A program made the translations under genes and the position numbers. This document shows, one piece after another, positions 11,267 to 23,600 of a stretch of DNA of 64,000 nucleotides. The notes under the pieces were generated by a model that was not told where the DNA came from, did no database searches, and saw only the letters and a list, made by a program, of their open reading frames with translations. The stretch's first letter is position 1. Every line of letters starts with the position of its first letter. Origin of the DNA: Viridothelium virens (Eukaryota > Ascomycota > Dothideomycetes > Trypetheliales > Trypetheliaceae); the NCBI GenBank assembly GCA_010094025.1, contig ML991794.1:124001-188000 (forward strand), given 5' to 3'.

Positions 11267-12579
11267 ATGGAGGTCCCAAAACACTGGCTGCGTAAATTTG
11301 GACGATGGCAGTCGTTACTGTTTGTCGGATGTCCGATCTACTTGTTGCTCGTCCAAGCTTTACGTTTCCAGAGGGCTCGGGAACTACCAAGAAGATTCAA
11401 CATGACAACTCGGGAGTCCTTTAAGAGCATGACGGTTGGGGAGGCACAGTCTATTCTCAAAGAGTTGACTGAATTAGAGTTCCCAAAATTTATGGCCTTC
11501 TCAATCGTCTTTGCACTTTTCAAGGTAGCTCGATGAAATGAGGCGTGATACAAGTACGCCTCTTACTAATCCAACTGTAGACGTATGGTATACCTACCGT
11601 ATCATCCCTATTGGTTTCTACAGGAGAACTGTCTAGTCAAGAAGCTGCTTCGAAACGAATAGCAGACACTGGTGTACTTCTCCTTGAGTTTGCATTCAAC
11701 AAGCCTTCATCTCCGCGAGCTATGCAAGCCATAGCAAGGATGAACTTTCTTCATGCCCGATATCAGAGGGCCGGAAAGATCCTCAATTCCGACATGCTCT
11801 ACACACTGGGCGTCTTTGCCCTGGAACCAGGGCGATGGATCAATCAGTACGAATGGCGCAAACTGACCGACTTCGAAAGGTGTGCAAGCGGCACCTTCTG
11901 GAAAGCCACGGGTGACGCCATGGAAATTGACATGTCCGTCTTGCCCTCCCACGCTTCGGGCTGGCGAGATGGTCTACACTGGCTCGAAGAAGTGGAAGCG
12001 TGGACTCTCGAATACGAAGAGCGCCACATGGTGCCAGATGAGAAGAACGCTAAGTTGGCAAATGCTCACTTGGACGTAATCTTCTTCAATTTACCGAGGT
12101 CGCTGAGAGCCGTGGCAAGAAGTTATGTATCCATAATTGTCGGAGAACGACTTCGCAAAGCAATGCTGCTCCCACAGCCTAGTGTCTTGCAATGCAAGGT
12201 GTTTAAGGCCGTCTTGCTTATCCGCCGTTTTTTCCTACGTCACGCCTCGCTGCCGCGCCCGGGACTTCTTCGTAAAGATTACATTGCTCACCAAGCCGAA
12301 GGTGGTACTGACCGCTATAACCTCAAAGAATATCTATCTTTTCCATGGTATGTCAAACCGACATTGGAAAGGCGATGGGGTCCAAGGGCTTGGCTTCTAC
12401 GATTGATAGGACGCAAGCTTCCAGGAGACGACAATGACATGTATGCTCCAGAAGGCTATCTAATTGAAGAGGTAGGGCCAGCTTCGCAAAGAGGGAAAGG
12501 AGTTGACCATATGGAAAACACAAAACTTCGGCTCCGCGATAGAAGCAACTGCCCTTTTCTAACAGATCGAGAATCTTAA
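11267..12579 (+). CDS. MpaB-like ER-bound oxygenase (DUF2236 / rubber-oxygenase family)
   Basis: Exons 11267-11524 and 11581-12579, joined in phase 0 across a 56-nt GT-AG intron, giving 418 residues. A hydrophobic segment near residues 13-27 (SLLFVGCPIYLLLVQAL) looks like the N-terminal membrane anchor of this family. Family blocks in order are MNFLHARYQRAGKI (about 140), DMLYTLGVFALEPGRWI, WRKLTDFE, GTFWKATGDAMEI and the later FNLPRSLRAVARSYV. Fungal relatives include the MpaB oxygenase of mycophenolic acid biosynthesis, which cleaves an isoprenoid side chain at the ER. The haem or metal role comes from the wider family and the substrate here is unknown. No biosynthetic cluster surrounds the gene, so a stand-alone lipid or terpenoid oxygenase is as likely. 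Confidence 0.85.
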
Positions 12580-13213
12580 ACTGGGGTAATGTGATTCGAC
12601 CGCATGTGTAAAAATCTCGAAAATGATCTGAACTCAACCTTCATACAGACACACTAGAGGATTGTGCGTCTATAGGCGCTTGCCGAAGGTCTACTGCGCT
12701 GAAAGGTTCGCACCTCAAAGGTCTTCCTTTGACTGTGCAAGGATGCATGTAATAGTAGGGCAGCGCGCATGTCTGCCTTGCCAGAGTGCCAAAGTTCTAC
12801 ACCACGGATGCAACAAAGGCTGGTGCCTTCCAACACTACTTAGGGAGGACCTACGTGGGCAGTGCGAGGGCCAAGGCAAAGTCTCGAGCCTAACCCGGTC
12901 GAAGTAGGCTTTCGTACTTCTGAGCTACTACTTTGGGTGCATTGCAGCGCCGTTCTTCCGCCCAGGTCTTGCACAGCCACCCCGGTCCTCCCCAAGCTGT
13001 CCCAGTGCCTCCTTATTTTTGGACGGAGGCTGCCTATGAGCACTGTGTGTTAGGTAGATATGTAAGGCAGTCACTCTCATCTGCTCTCCGCAGATCTAGA
13101 CAGCTATACGACTACGATACCCGGAGAAAAGTGTTCAGGCCTCAGCAAATTTCCCGCACCAGAGTGCAGACACTTTTTTTTCGCATGACTTTCCACTGCA
13201 TCACGATTTAGCT
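12580..13213. other. Intergenic, no gene seen
   Basis: A 634-bp gap between two plus-strand genes, presumably terminator then promoter. It contains only short overlapping frames without family resemblance. A T-rich run sits shortly before the next start codon. Confidence 0.5.
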
Positions 13214-15225
13214 ATGTGTTTTCAAATCGTTGAGCGGTACTCAGTCTGTCGATGTTTATACTATAAACATCCGATTGATCGATGCCCGGCATTTGGCCAA
13301 AAGAGTCATGCTGTTCCAGAAAGAATAATTTTTGTCGGTTATAGCTGCGCCGAACATTCCAGGCGGATTACTTCTCTCTCCAGAAGAGTCACATCTTGGG
13401 TTGGACTTCCAATTCCGTCTCTCAGTCGGACTGTCCTCCAGAGTGTTGGGCCACACATTGGAAGCCAGACTGTCCAAGATCCGTTGAACGACGAATCCCC
13501 TCAGCGAGACGATGGATCTGATGGACCGTCTAGTCAAGAGGACAGCGCTTCAGCTTGCGACAGTACATTATCCTCTCGCTTATTTTCTGTCTATTTCGTC
13601 TCAGAGCCTCCCAAATGGCTCATGATTGACCTCGACCACATTGTGGACGTCATACTTCAAGACAATTGCTTAGTGGAGAATTGGCGTTTTATGTCAGAGA
13701 CTCGAAGTGAAAAATCAGCGCGACGTGCAAGTGCCAGGTTACTGGAACGATTTTCGAATGATCTTCTTGCAGAGGCGTCGAGTTTGCATGAAAGAAAGGT
13801 CTGCCGATTTCTTCGGCGCAACAGGCAATTAGTAGCGAAGAAGATACTCAATGAGGTTGAGGAAAAAACGTCACCCGCATTTCCTCATCAGGAACCATCA
13901 GACCATAGTATAGATATCGGGGAGGAAGAGCTTGGGCCGGTTAGTTCGGAGACGGGATCGAGCGATGGAGATGGTTACGCGGCAATAGAGACAAAAGATC
14001 AAGAAACAGAGCATTTTGTGCTGTCGAGCGAGGCGTTCAAGCTGTTCAAAGCTAATCTCATCAATCATATTGCACCGGAACCCACCACACAGGGCTCCGT
14101 ATCTTTGGTATTACAGCACCCCAAAAAGTTGGTCAAACTGATATTAGGCGAGCCCAAAGTTGCACCTGGAATGTCGCGTGTGAGATGGACCTGTGTATGA
14201 TGCCCTACGAATCTCTTCCCGCGCTTCCAATACGCTTACTCTTTGCAGCATTGTGGTCGAGAGATGTTTGACGACTATATCGAAACGCGACCGGGAGGAC
14301 TTAAAACTCTTGAGAAGATGCTCAATCGAAATCGTATGCTGAGCTCGGCGAACCCTGACCTAAGCAACCCCAACTCAGGTCGGACTGCAGGCTATGGACT
14401 TTTCGAATGGGTCAAAGGACTTATGTCCTTCCAGTACCGCTCTAAGCAGCCTGCCCTGCCGCAGCATCGAGACAATACGCCGAATCGGCAACAACCCACT
14501 CCACTAATGAGAGATACAAGAGTAGGAGATCTGGAGTTTCTGTTGTTATGCGTTCCGCATCGCCGACATGGAACAAAAATGATCAACGTTGACGTCGTTG
14601 ATATATCTTCTGACGTTGACTTTTTCCTCCTTTTGCGGCGACAATACCATAGTCGCCGAGGCCGCTTTGTAAGCTTTCTTTCTTTAAAAACCCTTGTCAG
14701 TATGAGGTCTGTCGAGATGAGTGTTCTTCATCGAAAGGCAGGAAACAGAGTTCATGCTGACTATTCCATTAGTTTGAAGCATACGTAAATAACCTGGCAG
14801 ATATTCATAAGCTTGATAGTATCCCATCAGAGTCAATGCGTGACGAGTACACATACTATCCAATGCCGGCTGAACACATCCCTCCAATAGGTCCAAACAT
14901 GCTGAAGCATCTCTATGATCATCCAGAAGAGGCCAAGGCAATAAACTTCTGCTTTCGGAAGGTCCCAAAGAAGCGAAAAGAGAAATTAGTGGCATGTCCC
15001 ATTCGAGGCAGCAGAACGGGCTGGGGTATTCAGTATATCGAAGGAATACACTGGCTGGAGGCTTTGATCTGCGGACTACTAGCTATAACTCTCAGCACGG
15101 TGACCGGCATTGGTTGGTCAGTCCTACGTGATGACGTACAAGGAGGTTTTACTATTGCCAGTTTCATGCTAACGGCGCTGACCTGTCTCATGGGACTCAT
15201 CCAGAGTCATTTGGAGGTGCTTTAA
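13214..15225 (+). CDS. Conserved fungal protein of unknown function with N-terminal Cys/His motif and C-terminal membrane segments
   Basis: Exons 13214-14194, 14249-14695 and 14773-15225 (introns 54 and 77 nt, all joined in phase 0), giving 626 residues. The N-terminus carries a Cys/His pattern (VCRCLYYKHPIDRCPA, then VGYSCAEHS) that could bind a metal. The middle third is polar and probably disordered, with Ser/Glu-rich stretches. The conserved part begins near RVRWTCVHCGREMFDDYIE and continues through FLLLCVPHRRHGTKMINVDV, YYPMPAEHIPPIGPNMLKHL and GWGIQYIEGIHW. Two hydrophobic segments then close the protein (ALICGLLAITLSTVTGIGW and IASFMLTALTCLMGLI). I recall the same arrangement in many unnamed Pezizomycotina proteins. 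No enzymatic motif is seen, and a membrane-tethered scaffold or signalling role would be a guess. Confidence 0.8.
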
Positions 15226-15865
15226 CCTGTGGAAGCCCCCAGTTGAATTCTGAGTGGGTTTTCGTATGAGTGGCTGGAATCGAGGATTGATGCCTTCCTA
15301 TCTACAGGTTCACTACTACCGTAATGAAATAAACCCATGGGCTAACAGATCTAGCTCTGATGTATGATGTCAACCGGCCCAAGTGATGGTCGTGATGCCT
15401 CTTCCGTCTCACGAAGCTCCTTGTCCATATTCCGTATCCGTGGCTAGGTCAGCACAGAGAATTTTGTCCACAGACCTAGGCTGTGCCTTGCACATACTCT
15501 TGGTCTTAGCCCGCCCGAGTCCAACCCAAGACAGAGGTGTCTGGATATGGTTGCATCTATTCTCAAGCATGTCATGCTAATCGCTTCCCGCTGTCCTCCA
15601 TCTTCCAGCTCATCGCTTCTGATCAGTGCCCACCGACTTAAAAATCATGCAGACTCAATCAATACTTTATTGGAGTGCAACGCCCAATTAACGCAGGCAG
15701 AAGTTATGAATACACTTTATTCCTCGGGGAACCGGATCACCATATACCAAGCTCAAATTCGAGCCACGCTCAGAGCTGAAGAAGCTCCCCACCAATAGAA
15801 CACCGGAAGCCCCAAGAAAAATGCGAAGATGCGTGTGGGATAGTGAAAATGCTTCCTTGCCCTTA
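15226..15865. other. Convergent intergenic region
   Basis: Lies between the stop of the unknown plus-strand gene and the stop of the minus-strand zinc transporter. It holds 3' regions only. No open frame here is convincing and no RNA gene is seen. Confidence 0.5.
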
Positions 15866-17705
15866 CTATCCGTCTGCGTCACCTCGCCCAGGACAACACT
15901 TCTGCCCGTCTCCACAGTCGTCATCGCAGTCCAAGAAGCACGCATTCGCATTCTCGCAGAGACTGCCCGCTAAACTTGCTTGTTTGCTCCCTACTTTCGC
16001 CTTCCCCGTTCCGTCCAACGTACCCTGCCCGTCATTCGAATCCGATACTTCCTCCGGACTCCCCGCTTCATGATCGTGCTCGGGATAAGGGCAGAACTCG
16101 GGCTGGATCGTGCTGTTGTGTATGTTATACCTGTGCAGACACTTCTTTACAGCCTTCACGAGACGCATATACCGCTTACTCCCCTCGCCCTTGGAGTCGA
16201 ACTCAATTTGCACGTGTACCGAGGCGATGAGCGTGGTGTCACTGAGCTGCCAGACGTGCAGGTGATGACAGCTGACGATGCCCGGTAGCTTTTTGATGTC
16301 TTCCTGGATGGCGTCGATGCTCACGTGCTCAGGAACGGCTTGCAGCAGAATGCGGCTTGCGGCTTGGCAGAGGGGGATGGCGGAGAAAAGGATGATGACG
16401 GTAATGATAAGGGAGATAGCCGGATCGGAATAGAAGCGCCAGCTAAAGGAGCTGAGCCAGATGAAAAGGGCGGAGGCAATAACCCCGAGGTTACCGAGAG
16501 CGTCGCCCAGGACGTGGAGGAAGACACCACGCATATTCAGGTCGCCATGGGAGTGGCCGCCGCTTGGACTTGTAGGTTTGTGTTTCGCATGCTTCTGGTC
16601 TTCGCGAAAGCCTTCGCCTGAGCGGCCAGGGCCTCTGTTGGGGGAGCCGTTGCTCTTATCTCGGCTCAGAAGGCCTTCTGCCTCGTCATTCTCGATTGTA
16701 TCATCTGTAACAGCATCTTCATCAGTATTTTCATTACTAGATTCAGGAGAATCTTCCGCAAGGCGACCGGCTGAGATGATTTCTTTACGGAAAGAGGCAG
16801 GATAACCAGATGGCTCACGGAGAGAAGAATACGCTCGACTCCCTGAGCTCCGCCTTCGAGACCCGCCCACGTTTGTCCGTGAGGATGGAGAAAGAGGAGT
16901 ATTCTCGTCAGCTAACGTATGACGGCGGTGGCCTGTTGACACATCCTTGGTCGGAGCGTTGTTGATTTTCTGAGGCGGCCTTCGTGTTTGAGGCCAATTT
17001 CCTATTCTGCTTTCTGGAAGAACGTCCGCCACATTTCCGCCCTCGTCTGCAACGTTCTCTATTGTCTCTTGCAGTCCTTCACTCAACCCTTGCTCAGCTA
17101 ACGTAAGATTCCCTTCTTCATTGTGTGTATGACCGTGCTTCCCAGCCTCATGCTTATGACCATGTGCGTGCCCGCCAGATCCGTGGCTGTGTTCGTGGAA
17201 TAGGAAAAGGCCGAGAACGTTTGAGGCAAGACCACAGCATCCAACGATCAAAACAAACATGGGATGTGAAACCTCCTGTGGCTCAATGAAGCGTTGTATA
17301 GCCTCTAGGAATATCGATAGACAAAGGGCGACAAGGAAGACTCCATTGATAAGCGCACCAAGTGTTTCTGCGCGTTGCCAGCCATACGTGTACCTCTTCG
17401 AATTCGTATTTTGGTTGGCCACTCTAACGGCCCAAAGTCCGACACACAATGAGAGGACATCATTGAGCTAGAAGATAAGCACGGAGAAGCAAACTTTGTG
17501 TAAGGAAAACACATACCATGTGAAACGAGTCAGCTACCAGTGCTAAAGAATGGACCGCGTAGCCTAGACAACGTGGTGTATTAGTCCCAGGTCTGCGATA
17601 GGAGTATCCGCACAGCATTCACTGACCGACAATGAGCTCAAGTAAGAAGAATGCTGAATCTATTCCCAGGAGAATGCATATTCGCGTCGATTTGGAGAGA
17701 CCCAT
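15866..17705 (-). CDS. Zinc/cadmium transporter of the CDF family (ZRC1/COT1-like)
   Basis: Exons 17705-17627, 17563-17517 and 17467-15866, with introns of 63 and 49 nt, give 575 residues. The protein starts MGLSKSTRICILLGIDSAFF, the usual ZRC1-type start. Metal-site motifs sit in helix 2 (HSLALVADSFHMLND, an HxxxD) and helix 5 (HVLGDALGNLGVI, again HxxxD). A histidine-rich loop (HEHSHGSGGHAHGHKH and following) and a long acidic insert lie between helices 4 and 5. The cytosolic ferredoxin-like domain ends near VHVQIEFDS. CDF proteins export Zn2+ or Cd2+ from the cytosol in exchange for protons, and ZRC1 acts at the vacuole. The start is shared across a 498-bp region with the divergent DUF202 gene. 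The family call is secure; the metal preference is inferred. Confidence 0.93.
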
Positions 17706-18203
17706 TGCGCGGGTGCGGTGTTGGATGTCGCACTACAGGTGGGTGGTACACGACCCAAATAGGTGCGAGCCTGCGCAGTTCTGGAGAGAAAGATGTGGTC
17801 AGGCTAGGCGACTGGCATTCTCGATCCCTAAAAGGTTGAAACAAAAAATGTCTGTGGATTGGTCCTTCACAGCATGACGAGGATTAGAAATTGGCCGCTC
17901 GAAAAGTGTCTTTCTCAGCAAAGGTCCGAGACGGATCCGAAGTTCTAGCAGGCGCGATTGACGATGACGCCACACGCGCAGTTCGCGCCGCTACCCGAAC
18001 TTCGTTTTTAGAGAAACGGCAGTGACGGCGCCGATCGGGAAAGCAAGGGGTGGAGCGGAGTGCTTTCCTCCGCTAAGATCGAGGGGTTACTGCTAATCTA
18101 CGGAGTAGAGGTACAGATTACACAGTTTGGGCAGCCTCGATACTATCCTTCATTTCGTCACGTACTCGGCAGAAATCATGCTGGCTATGAACATACGATC
18201 CGG
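17706..18203. other. Shared promoter region of zinc transporter and DUF202 genes
   Basis: A 498-bp divergent intergenic region. It contains GC-rich palindrome-like bits (around 17960-18010) but no site I can assign to a named regulator. Confidence 0.4.
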
Positions 18204-18916
18204 ATGCTGCCTCAGGAAATGGAGGAGCCAGGAATTCTCACGTCAACACCACCAGCAGCTCAAAATATCGATGCTCGTCATATGACTGAAGTTGAAGATG
18301 ACACGCGAGAAGCACAAGAGCTGCAGCCAATGAACAGCAATGCAACTACTTTGACCGCCTCGGACAGGAGAACCGCGAGAAATTATGCGGAGAGCTCCTC
18401 GAGGCAATCGCGAAACAGTAACCGATCCCCCAAATTCTACGACGGGATAGAGCGATGGTGGAGAAGGCATATTGCTGCTTCCGTGCCTCATGTCTCCTGT
18501 AGAGACCATTTAGGTTGCAGAGTCTCGATCTTGCAGATATGGCCGATGCTGATGGGAAGGTTCTAGCAAATGAGCGGACCTTCCTGAGCTATCTACGCAC
18601 TTCTCTCTCTTTCGCCATGCTAGGCATCATTGTTGCACAACTGTTCCGTCTTCAGCATAGCCTTGACCCTTCAAGGACCTTCGGATACTTTGTCTTGGGC
18701 AAGCCCCTGGCTGCCATTCTGGAATGTGTGGCAATGATCACGGCACTTATCGGGGCACATCGATTTTGGAGGCAGCAAACGGCGATGCGGAGGGGTACAT
18801 GCTGGGCTGGTGGATGGGAGATTGTAGCTCTTGGTGTTGGGGCAGCCGTGGTACGTCTGCTATCTGATTACGTGCCTCGTTACTCCAGACCTTTCATCCA
18901 TGTAGTCGCATGCTAA
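18204..18916 (+). CDS. DUF202 (YidH/VTC-type) small membrane protein
   Basis: Two exons, 18204-18513 and 18567-18916, give 219 residues. The intron restores the family signature: exon 1 ends in SCRDHL and exon 2 continues ANERTFLSYLRTSLSFAMLG, the RDHLANERTFL-type motif of DUF202 proteins. The donor (GTTGCA) is weak, but the acceptor (TTCTAG) and phase fit. Three hydrophobic segments follow (LGIIVAQLF, a central one ending ITALIGAHRF, and IVALGVGAAVV). The N-terminal 90 residues are polar and poorly conserved. Members sit in the plasma or vacuolar membrane, and DUF202 is also the membrane part of VTC polyphosphate polymerase subunits. No SPX or VTC catalytic domain is present here. Upstream in-frame non-ATG codons were ignored in favour of the ATG at 18204. 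Confidence 0.8.
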
Positions 18917-19069
18917 ATGAGGATTCAGGTATGTGTGGGTTTGCTTGCACTGTTAGTTGGCGTAGATGTGAGCAAAGAGCTGTGATCACTAGGTAGTGGC
19001 TCGTGTGGTACAGACAGAAATTCCTCTCAACTAACACATGGCATAGCACAAAGAATAAACTCCACACTT

Positions 19070-20012
19070 CTAGGGGTATAACTGCGTATGGTAGCCGGAT
19101 GGCAAAGTAGTTGTCGTACTCTCGAACCAGGCTTGGAACTTGCCCCATGTCGTCTGAGGTTTTGCCCAAAGCAGTTTTTGTTTTCTCATCTCCACCGCCA
19201 GCTGGAAAATGTAATCCAAGCTTTCACAGAGTGTCTTTGCTTTCACCACATTATCCCCCCAGATATAAATGCCATGCCTCCGCACAAGAACCGCGTATGC
19301 ATCTGGGTACTTCTTGATCGCTCCCTCCAAGGTATCTTTGAGGTCCTCCTCATGCGCCGTATTCTCGATGATAGGTATCCTCAAACGGTCATAATATCCT
19401 AGATTGCCTTGCTTGCCTTTGCCTTTTGGCACGCCTTTGATCTGTTCGATGCATTCAATTTCGAAACAAGCATCCTTCCCCAGATCTCGCTCCACGAGTA
19501 GAGTGACAAGGACTGCCCACTGAGAATGGGTGTGAATACAGCATCCAGCACCTTGATCGTAGGCTGCGAGAAAGAGTGGTGTGCAGGCCGAGGGTTTCAG
19601 GCTCTATAAAGCAGATGTCAGCTTCCAAGCTCAATGCGGGAACTGGAGGTGTGGATTGAGGTCTGTCCTACAGGTGGTCTTCTGAGATAGTTTCGGGTGT
19701 GAAAGTCCATCACGAATATGTCTCTAGGCTGCATCATCTCCTTCTGAACTCCAGAAGGAGCAATGAATATATGGTCACCATGGCGAATGCTCGTACCGCC
19801 TCCAGTACCGGTGACCTATGTAGAGAAGTATCAGAGGATCGGACTCGCCCTTGCTCTGGAGATTGGACTCCTACCCAGCCCCAATTATAAAATTTCCGGC
19901 ATAGCTCGCAGATTAGGTTTGCTGGGTGTTGAGCGCTGTCGGAAATTACGAGTTCGTCTTCCTTGGCGGCGACACTGCTGCTTGCGTCTTCCTCGAAGCT
20001 CTCCGCTGCCAT
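19070..20012 (-). CDS. MDE1: Methylthioribulose-1-phosphate dehydratase (MDE1/MtnB), methionine salvage
   Basis: Exons 20012-19875, 19815-19672 and 19603-19070, with introns of 59 and 68 nt, give 271 residues. This class II aldolase-fold enzyme removes water from 5-methylthioribulose-1-phosphate in the cytosolic methionine salvage pathway. Motifs in order: [14 protein letters not shown], then across intron 1 [25 protein letters not shown], the Zn-binding HTH at about 118-120 ([11 protein letters not shown]), [15 protein letters not shown] and the third Zn histidine in [10 protein letters not shown] at about 204. All three histidines are present and the length is normal for the family. The gene is transcribed away from a promoter that carries a short perfect hairpin (20118-20133). 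Confidence 0.94.
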
Positions 20013-20621
20013 GGCAGAGATTATGCTGTAGTCTGGAGCAGCCTGTGTTGATTAGATATCCAAGCAGCTACTTACTAGGCGGGGAGCTCTAAAAAATTTT
20101 GGTGGGGCCAAATTCGCGGGGTCAAAAGACCCCCGTGGGGATGATGTCACGTTTGGTAGAGTTTGCCGTCCCACGGTGGTCTCATAATCCAAACACTTCA
20201 ATGTGAGACGTGAGACGATTCTCGGCTCTGGCTAGAGAACGGCAGACACTTTAGCAGTCATTTCAAGACGTCAATCGTATTCATTGTCGTTTCAAACTGC
20301 TTTCTATTATTACTGTAAAGCTAAAGAGACGAGGATAGACACTCTTTCCAGTTGAAGAAATATTCAAGTCAACAAGGTTCGAGTTCCTAGATAACTTACA
20401 ATTGGAAGAGGAATCTCATCGAGAACGGCTATGTAGCCGTGATCGGGTGAGAATCGACAATGCTAAATTGGATTAAGTATTTCCGTACTTCTTTTTCAAT
20501 TTTCATCCCGTCTAGAATATCCCATCTGACATTCCTCAATACAGCCTCAGAGCTACCCGTGATGATATTCGCATTCTGTTTTACACGTCGTAATCCCACA
20601 ATGCTACTTCAAATGCACGAA
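20013..20621. other. Intergenic: MDE1 promoter and NLR 3' region
   Basis: A 609-bp gap between the MDE1 start and the NLR stop, both genes minus-strand. It includes a GC-rich patch at 20100-20150 with a perfect hairpin. A GATGTCACG sequence lies nearby and resembles bZIP or bHLH half-sites. No gene is seen. Confidence 0.5.
20118..20133. promoter_or_regulatory. Perfect 6-bp inverted repeat with AAAA loop in the MDE1 upstream region
   Basis: GGGGTC, AAAA, GACCCC lies about 105 bp upstream of the MDE1 ATG, inside a GC-rich patch. It could be a binding site for a dimeric regulator or a 5' UTR hairpin. No named factor can be assigned. Confidence 0.35.
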
Positions 20622-23600
20622 TCAGATGCTTGTCAACCGTCTCTCCTCGAATCTATCAATCAGAAGCCATTGCAAAACCTTGGGATGATCTCTTGCCACT
20701 GCCACTGCACTCAAGATACGCGATTTCTTCTGGTAAGCGACGTCAGCACCAGCATTGACGAGCAATCGAACGGCTTCTAGTCGCCCTGCCCCTGCAGCAC
20801 ACATGAGTGCAGTGCCCTCCGGTCCTCCTTCCGCGTCAACATTTGCTCCTGCATCCAGAAGAGCCTGGAGGACCGAAATCTGGTTTCTCGCCGTGGCTAA
20901 ATATAACAGAGATACGTCATATGTTGGTTTGTGGTTGATGATTTGTAGAGCTCCGCAAGCCTTGAGCTTTCGTAGTACTGCCTTAAGCAGCGGCAAGCAG
21001 AGCTCAGGCCCTCTCAGAAATTCATGGAGGACGTTTCCATGGATAGGAGAACAGCAGGAGATATCAGTACCACAATTGAGAAGAAATGTTCGTATTGCAG
21101 GCTCTCGAGATGCGAAACCTAACAAGCAAACGTCGTTACCTTTGCTGTCTACGGTGTCAAGGGCTAACCCACACCACCATAGATATGCAGCGACTTGTGC
21201 GTGGCCACCTGTGGCAGCTATATGTGATGCTTGTTGCCCATATGTGTCATATAGTCTCAAATTCGCGCCGCAATTTGCAAGCAATTCCACGTGGTCGTAG
21301 TATCCGAGCGAGGCAGCCACCATAACTGACGTCCACATCCAATGGTCTTGTGCGTTGATAAATGCACCCCTTGACACTAGTTGTGTGGTGGCGGCGAGCT
21401 TCCCACCACGAACAGCAGAATGTAATGGAGTACTTCCCTCATAATCGGTATTGTTCACGCGAGCGCCATGTTCAAGCAGGATTATTGCCGCTCTCGCATT
21501 GCCGGCATGACTTACAAGATGCAGGGCTGTCGCTCCCCTTCCTGCCCCACGAGAAGGCACGCTGTGTGATCTAAAAAGACCTCTTTCTGTTCGAATGTCA
21601 ACAGGGTAGGGCTCGACCATGGCAATCGATCCGGTGAGCAAGACATTCAAAATTTCAAACTGGCTATGCAAGGCTGTAACATGAAGGAGGGGTATCGGGT
21701 GGCCATAGTCTAGCGCAGTAGGCTCTTGCCTGATTATTTGATTGAACAGTTCCAGCTTTCCGTGGCAGACACAGTAGTGCAGTGCTGACCACCCGGGGTT
21801 ACTCAACGATTCGCAACTTTTTCCCCCAGCGCTCCCGCCGTTCTCTAGCAAGATTGAAGCAATGTCCCACTGTCTGCAGGCCAAGGCAAAGAGCACTGGA
21901 CTACACCCGAAACAGTCTGTAAATCCCTGGGTGAGATCCATGTCCTTGGATAATTTTCGGCACCAGTCGAGTTCTCCTAACTTGATGGCTTTTTGTAAAA
22001 CGGTTCGCAGGTGCTCTTGAGTTTTTTGACCTACCCCGAATCGTCAGTAGCCTGGTCTATGTCAGGTAGTATCGCTTCACCTGTCTCTCCAAGATGAGCC
22101 TTCAGTATCTCAACAATCTCAGTCTTCTCATGACTTCTGGCAACTTGGATCGCGTTAATAGCCGAATCGAGGAGATTATTCAACGCGACTCCGCTCTGTA
22201 GGAACAGCTGCACCACCTCAGTGTAACCTCCTCGCGCCGCTAATTGAAGAGCAGTCCATTGACCAGTCTCATCCAAGACCGTCATGTTCACGTCTGCGCC
22301 TGATCGGATCAACTGAGACACAGCTTCTGCATTGCCACAGTTGGCTGCAACATGTAGAGGCGTACGGCCTCTGCTAGAGAGACTATCAATCTCACAGCGT
22401 GGTCTAGTCTCCAGAAGGTAGGCCAGGCAATCCTGGTTACCAAGGCTGACTGCTACATGCCATATTGTTGCCTCATCGGAATGATTAGATGATTTGAAAA
22501 AGGTTGCTCTTGCAGTCCAGTTAACGTGTGAGTCCTCAAGAAACCTCAAGATTGCGACATGATTGCAACTACAGGCATAGTAAGCAGCGTTGCAGCCGCT
22601 GATATCTGCCGAACTGGTGTCGGCTCCCTTTTCGATGAGAAACTTGACACAGTCTAGTTGTCCTTTAGCTGAGCCTATCAGCAGGGGAGTTCTGTGCTTG
22701 ACATCTTGGGCGTTGATGTCAGCACCTTCATCAAGAAGTACCCTGCATACGTCGATGTGACCGTTAGCGACAGCGCTCATCAGGGGAGTCTCCATTGAGG
22801 CATTTCTAAGACCATGAGTTATTTTCAACCCAGCTCTTTTTCTGAAAAGGCGTTGGACGACATCGACCCTACCCCATCGACACGCACTGTGGAGTAGCGT
22901 TTCACCTGAAGGATACACCCTCAGTTCCTGAGCCTCCAACACAGAATAAGCATATATTGAAGCGATATTCCTGTCTCTCAAGAACTCATCTTGACTTATG
23001 TCGTCGCAGATTATATCCAGAACCTCGAACCAATGCTCCTTGTCATGATCAGGTTCTAGCGTTCGCGAGAGAAGCTCTACCAGCTTTGGAAAGTGAGATT
23101 GCCTGCATGAATCATCTTTGATCATATGGAGAACTACACTCCACGCGGGTCGTGATAGACCAAGAACTTCCGAAAGGGGGCTCGAACCGTCAATATCTTG
23201 TTCAGCTGGACTGTGCCCGCGATCCATCAGCATTCGTACTGTTTCTACAAAGCTGCCGAATATATACTGAGATTCGTTCTGGAAGATTCCGTCAACCGCA
23301 TAGTGGAGAACACTGCGTCCACGATTGTCATAATTGTGCGTGTTACTGGAGAGAGTGAGAAGATAATCGAGTGCCATATGTTGCCCTCCCTCAGCAGCTG
23401 AGTGAAGAGGTAGCATTCCGCCTCTTGACCGACACTGTGTCAGCTGCTCTAGACCCTTGGGACGTGTGGTGAGGAACTGAATTAGATCGAGATATCCTTC
23501 CGCTGCTGCAATGTGAAATACGGTCAAGCCCCATATATCCTCACGACGGAGATCGCCACCGGCATTCAGAAGTCGTATAAAACATTCCTTGGCACCATGT

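Noticed and set aside
16325-16805. Plus-strand frames over the zinc transporter
   Set aside because: Mirror of the acidic loop of the transporter; not gene-like.
22031-22080. Frame break between the two ankyrin-rich frames, suggesting a pseudogene or two genes
   Set aside because: A 50-nt GT-AG intron (GTGAAG to GGTAG) with a CTGAC branch point joins them exactly in phase.
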